DNA of 64,000 bases, from contig NZ_BKAG01000037.1 of assembly GCF_007992435.1 (NCBI RefSeq), positions 1 through 64,000 of the forward strand, given 5' to 3'. The position numbers and the translations under genes were made by a program. Position 1 is the stretch's first letter, and every line of letters begins with the position of its first letter. Shown piece after piece: positions 62,400-64,000 of the stretch. The notes beneath the pieces are model-generated. The model ran no database searches. It saw nothing but the letters and a program-made list of their open reading frames with translations, and was not told the DNA's origin. The DNA is from Prosthecobacter gellanilyticus. GTDB lineage: Bacteria; Verrucomicrobiota; Verrucomicrobiia; Verrucomicrobiales; Verrucomicrobiaceae.

Positions 62400-63590
62400 T
62401 TATAATGACTCCCTTGCCTGTGCTGCGTGGACGCCTATGCGTGACTGCATGTCCGACAACAGAGGTGTTAAAAAACGGGCCGAGGAACTGCCGTCCCAAG
62501 ATCTCACGGCCACTTCTGCCTGGATGTCGATTTGAGCTGCTTCGTCCATGGTTCTAACATGGTCTGAGGAGGCACTCACCAGCCGGAAGCCCACCAGATC
62601 CTTCTGTGAAGGGAAGTTCGCGGCGAATGCCTGGGCTTCTTCCTGCGTCATGGCGGGATCTCGGACAAAGGTATTGAGGGCTTCGAGTTCTTCAGGGACG
62701 CGGGGATCCAGACGCGCCATGAGCTGGCCGCGGATGATGGGGCTTATTGAAAGAGATGGATCACGCTTGGCGATGAGCTGGCGGAACTCAGGGGAACGTA
62801 CGGCGAGGGTATGCGCGGCAAGACCGGCGGCTGCTTGAGTGCCCTCGTAGGCTTCGGCATCTGCTGTTAGGCCAAGCAGGCGTTTCCAGCTGACGGGGTT
62901 CTCGGTCTCGGTGGCGATGTCGAAGGCTTCCAGGTAACCTCCGGTGGGTTGAGCTTTCCAGTCGCCGCGCTGCAGGAGACGGTCCACGCCGGTGATGGCG
63001 AGTTGACGGCGCGGGTCATCCTCGGCCACATGCATGAGGGTGCGGAGAGCGACGGCGACTTCATCTGGATTCTCCATCCGGCCGACCAGCACCTCCGCAT
63101 ACGCGGCTGCCTCGCCGAAATCCAGGCGCTCCAGCAGATCAAGAAGCGCCACACGCATGCTAGGAGACATGGCGAGGCTGCCTTCGCCGACGCGAAAGGG
63201 CAGGCCGGTGGATGCATCACGCCCTGAGTCCAGAAAGGCACGGATCGCCGCGCCGACCTGGGTAGGATCACCCGTCCAGAGCAGGGTGGTCATTTCTTCC
63301 AGGAGTTTTTGGGCCTCACCCGGGGGCATGCCCGGGCCCAGACGTCTCCAAAACTCCTCCAGGGCGAAGAGCATCTGGTCACGGTCTGCTTTTTGGTTGG
63401 GCGTGTCCGCCTGACGTTTCGAGGATTCGCCGCGCGGCGTGACACCTGTCGCGGGAGCGAAACTCAATTCATGTTCGGCTGGATCGCCGCCTCGGCCAAG
63501 GCTCCAGCCCCAATGAAGGACAAGCCAGAGCATGAGCGCGGTGGCGCCAAACAGCAGCAGGTGGAGGGGCGTGAGGCGGGAGACTTTCAC
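62400..63590 (-). CDS. Membrane-anchored alpha-helical protein
   Basis: I do not recognise this family. The 396-residue product begins with a GTG (63590) and a single membrane helix (LLLFGATALMLWLVLHWGW), then a polar linker and about 330 residues of helical repeats with HEAT/ARM flavour (SMRVALLDLLERLDFGEAAA; EVAVALRTLMHVAEDD). The stop is 9 bp before the start of the giant protease/RCC1 gene, so the two are co-transcribed. It could help export or anchor the giant protein. It is divergent from the sigma-like gene at the window edge. Confidence 0.75.
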   Translation of the reverse strand: MKVSRLTPLHLLLFGATALMLWLVLHWGWSLGRGGDPAEHELSFAPATGVTPRGESSKRQADTPNQKADRDQMLFALEEFWRRLGPGMPPGEAQKLLEEMTTLLWTGDPTQVGAAIRAFLDSGRDASTGLPFRVGEGSLAMSPSMRVALLDLLERLDFGEAAAYAEVLVGRMENPDEVAVALRTLMHVAEDDPRRQLAITGVDRLLQRGDWKAQPTGGYLEAFDIATETENPVSWKRLLGLTADAEAYEGTQAAAGLAAHTLAVRSPEFRQLIAKRDPSLSISPIIRGQLMARLDPRVPEELEALNTFVRDPAMTQEEAQAFAANFPSQKDLVGFRLVSASSDHVRTMDEAAQIDIQAEVAVRSWDGSSSARFLTPLLSDMQSRIGVHAAQARESL

Positions 63591-63743
63591 TATTCAGCGG
63601 GAGGCAATGGATTAGAACTTCACAAGAGGTATCCCTTTCGCCGATGATCGTTGCGAACTTTTTTGTCAGCACCCCTGTCTTTTGCCATGTGAGTCTCTCG
63701 CGGCGCGAATGAAATGACTTGGTTTCAGGCGTACGTGACATGT

Positions 63744-64000
63744 ATGGATCAGAAGATGATGGACACTCCGGTTCGCGAAACTCCCTCCCCCTGGCCCGAG
63801 ACTCGCTGGGACCGCATCCTGGCGCTGCGGGATCCGGCGGAGCGTGAGGCGGCGCTGCGGGAGATCTGTGAGAAGTATCACGTGGTGATCCTGGCGCAGT
63901 GCCGGCGCTGGAGCGATCAAGATGGCGAGGACATGGCGCAAAGCTTTTTGTTATGGGTGATCGAGCAGCGCCGGCTGGAGCTGGCGGATCCGGAGCGCGG
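63744..64000 (+). CDS. Sigma-70 family (ECF) factor, partial at window edge
   Basis: The first 85 codons are visible from the ATG at 63744; the gene runs off the window. The translation contains ETRWDRILALRDPAEREAAL, then CEKYHVVILAQCRRW, DGEDMAQSFLLWVIEQ and LELADPER. This is the opening of the ECF-like sigma factors common in verrucomicrobia and planctomycetes, whose consensus reads TRWSL...DAEDLTQ.FF...DPERGRFR. It would direct transcription of an unknown regulon. It is divergent from the membrane-anchored gene, with 153 bp between. Confidence is limited by truncation. Confidence 0.75.
   Translation, partial: MDQKMMDTPVRETPSPWPETRWDRILALRDPAEREAALREICEKYHVVILAQCRRWSDQDGEDMAQSFLLWVIEQRRLELADPER

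Noticed and set aside
1-64000. CRISPR array, tRNA, rRNA, integrase or transposase
   Set aside because: No regularly spaced direct repeats, no RNA gene signatures and no recombinase-like protein were found.

Overview
The window is chromosomal DNA from a Prosthecobacter-like verrucomicrobium (Verrucomicrobiaceae). The decisive evidence is the bacterial tubulin pair BtubA/BtubB followed by the kinesin-light-chain-like TPR protein Bklc (53.6-57.3 kb), a locus known only from Prosthecobacter and close relatives. The moderately high GC content, the many exported proteins with N-terminal signal peptides, the few convincing Shine-Dalgarno sequences and the verrucomicrobial families (DUF1080, TIGR02597-like, DUF3450/ExbB Ton system) agree. 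No rRNA, tRNA, CRISPR array, transposase or phage gene was seen.

Layout. 0-3.1 kb: sulfate assimilation operon cysH-cysD-cysN. 3.1-7.1 kb (minus): mfd followed by a PhyH-type dioxygenase. 7.3-11.5 kb: exported single genes (SYLF protein, isoaspartyl peptidase, TPR/STN-like protein, double DUF1080 protein). 11.7-21.9 kb: a BatA/VWA membrane protein, then alpha-2-macroglobulin and penicillin-binding protein 1C, the classic periplasmic defence/peptidoglycan pair. 21.9-24.3 kb: an unusual Mrr-like/bactofilin fusion, RNase HI and a Bax-inhibitor-1 family protein. 24.3-48 kb: a large envelope island, mostly on the minus strand: DUF3450-ExbB-ExbD-TonB-TPR operon, a TonB-dependent receptor, a TPR protein, a three-gene operon of exported proteins (TIGR02597-like, Ig-domain, beta-helix-like), an alkaline phosphatase with its upstream partner, a BamD/lipoprotein/OMP operon and a TPR protein carrying a dead trypsin-like domain. 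48-53.3 kb: transglutaminase, zinc peptidase, an SGNH plus alpha/beta hydrolase fusion and a polytopic membrane protein. 53.6-57.3 kb: btubA-btubB-bklc. 57.4-63.6 kb (minus): a giant secreted protease/RCC1-repeat protein and a membrane-anchored protein. The window ends inside a sigma-factor-like gene.

How the genes work together. The most interesting unexplained signal is a recurring intergenic site of the form GTGAC-N6-GTCAC, found before the Ton operon, the TonB-dependent receptor (twice), the neighbouring TPR gene, the exported-protein operon, the alkaline phosphatase operon and the pseudoprotease/TPR gene. The half-sites can also be read as direct repeats with an 11-bp period, like a Pho box. 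Together with the alkaline phosphatase this suggests one co-regulated, possibly phosphate-responsive, uptake and surface-protein regulon. Other points to re-examine are the restriction-endonuclease-like/bactofilin fusion, the pseudoprotease, the compositionally mosaic giant protein beside the tubulin operon, a stem-loop between btubB and bklc, and three different palindromic intergenic elements.
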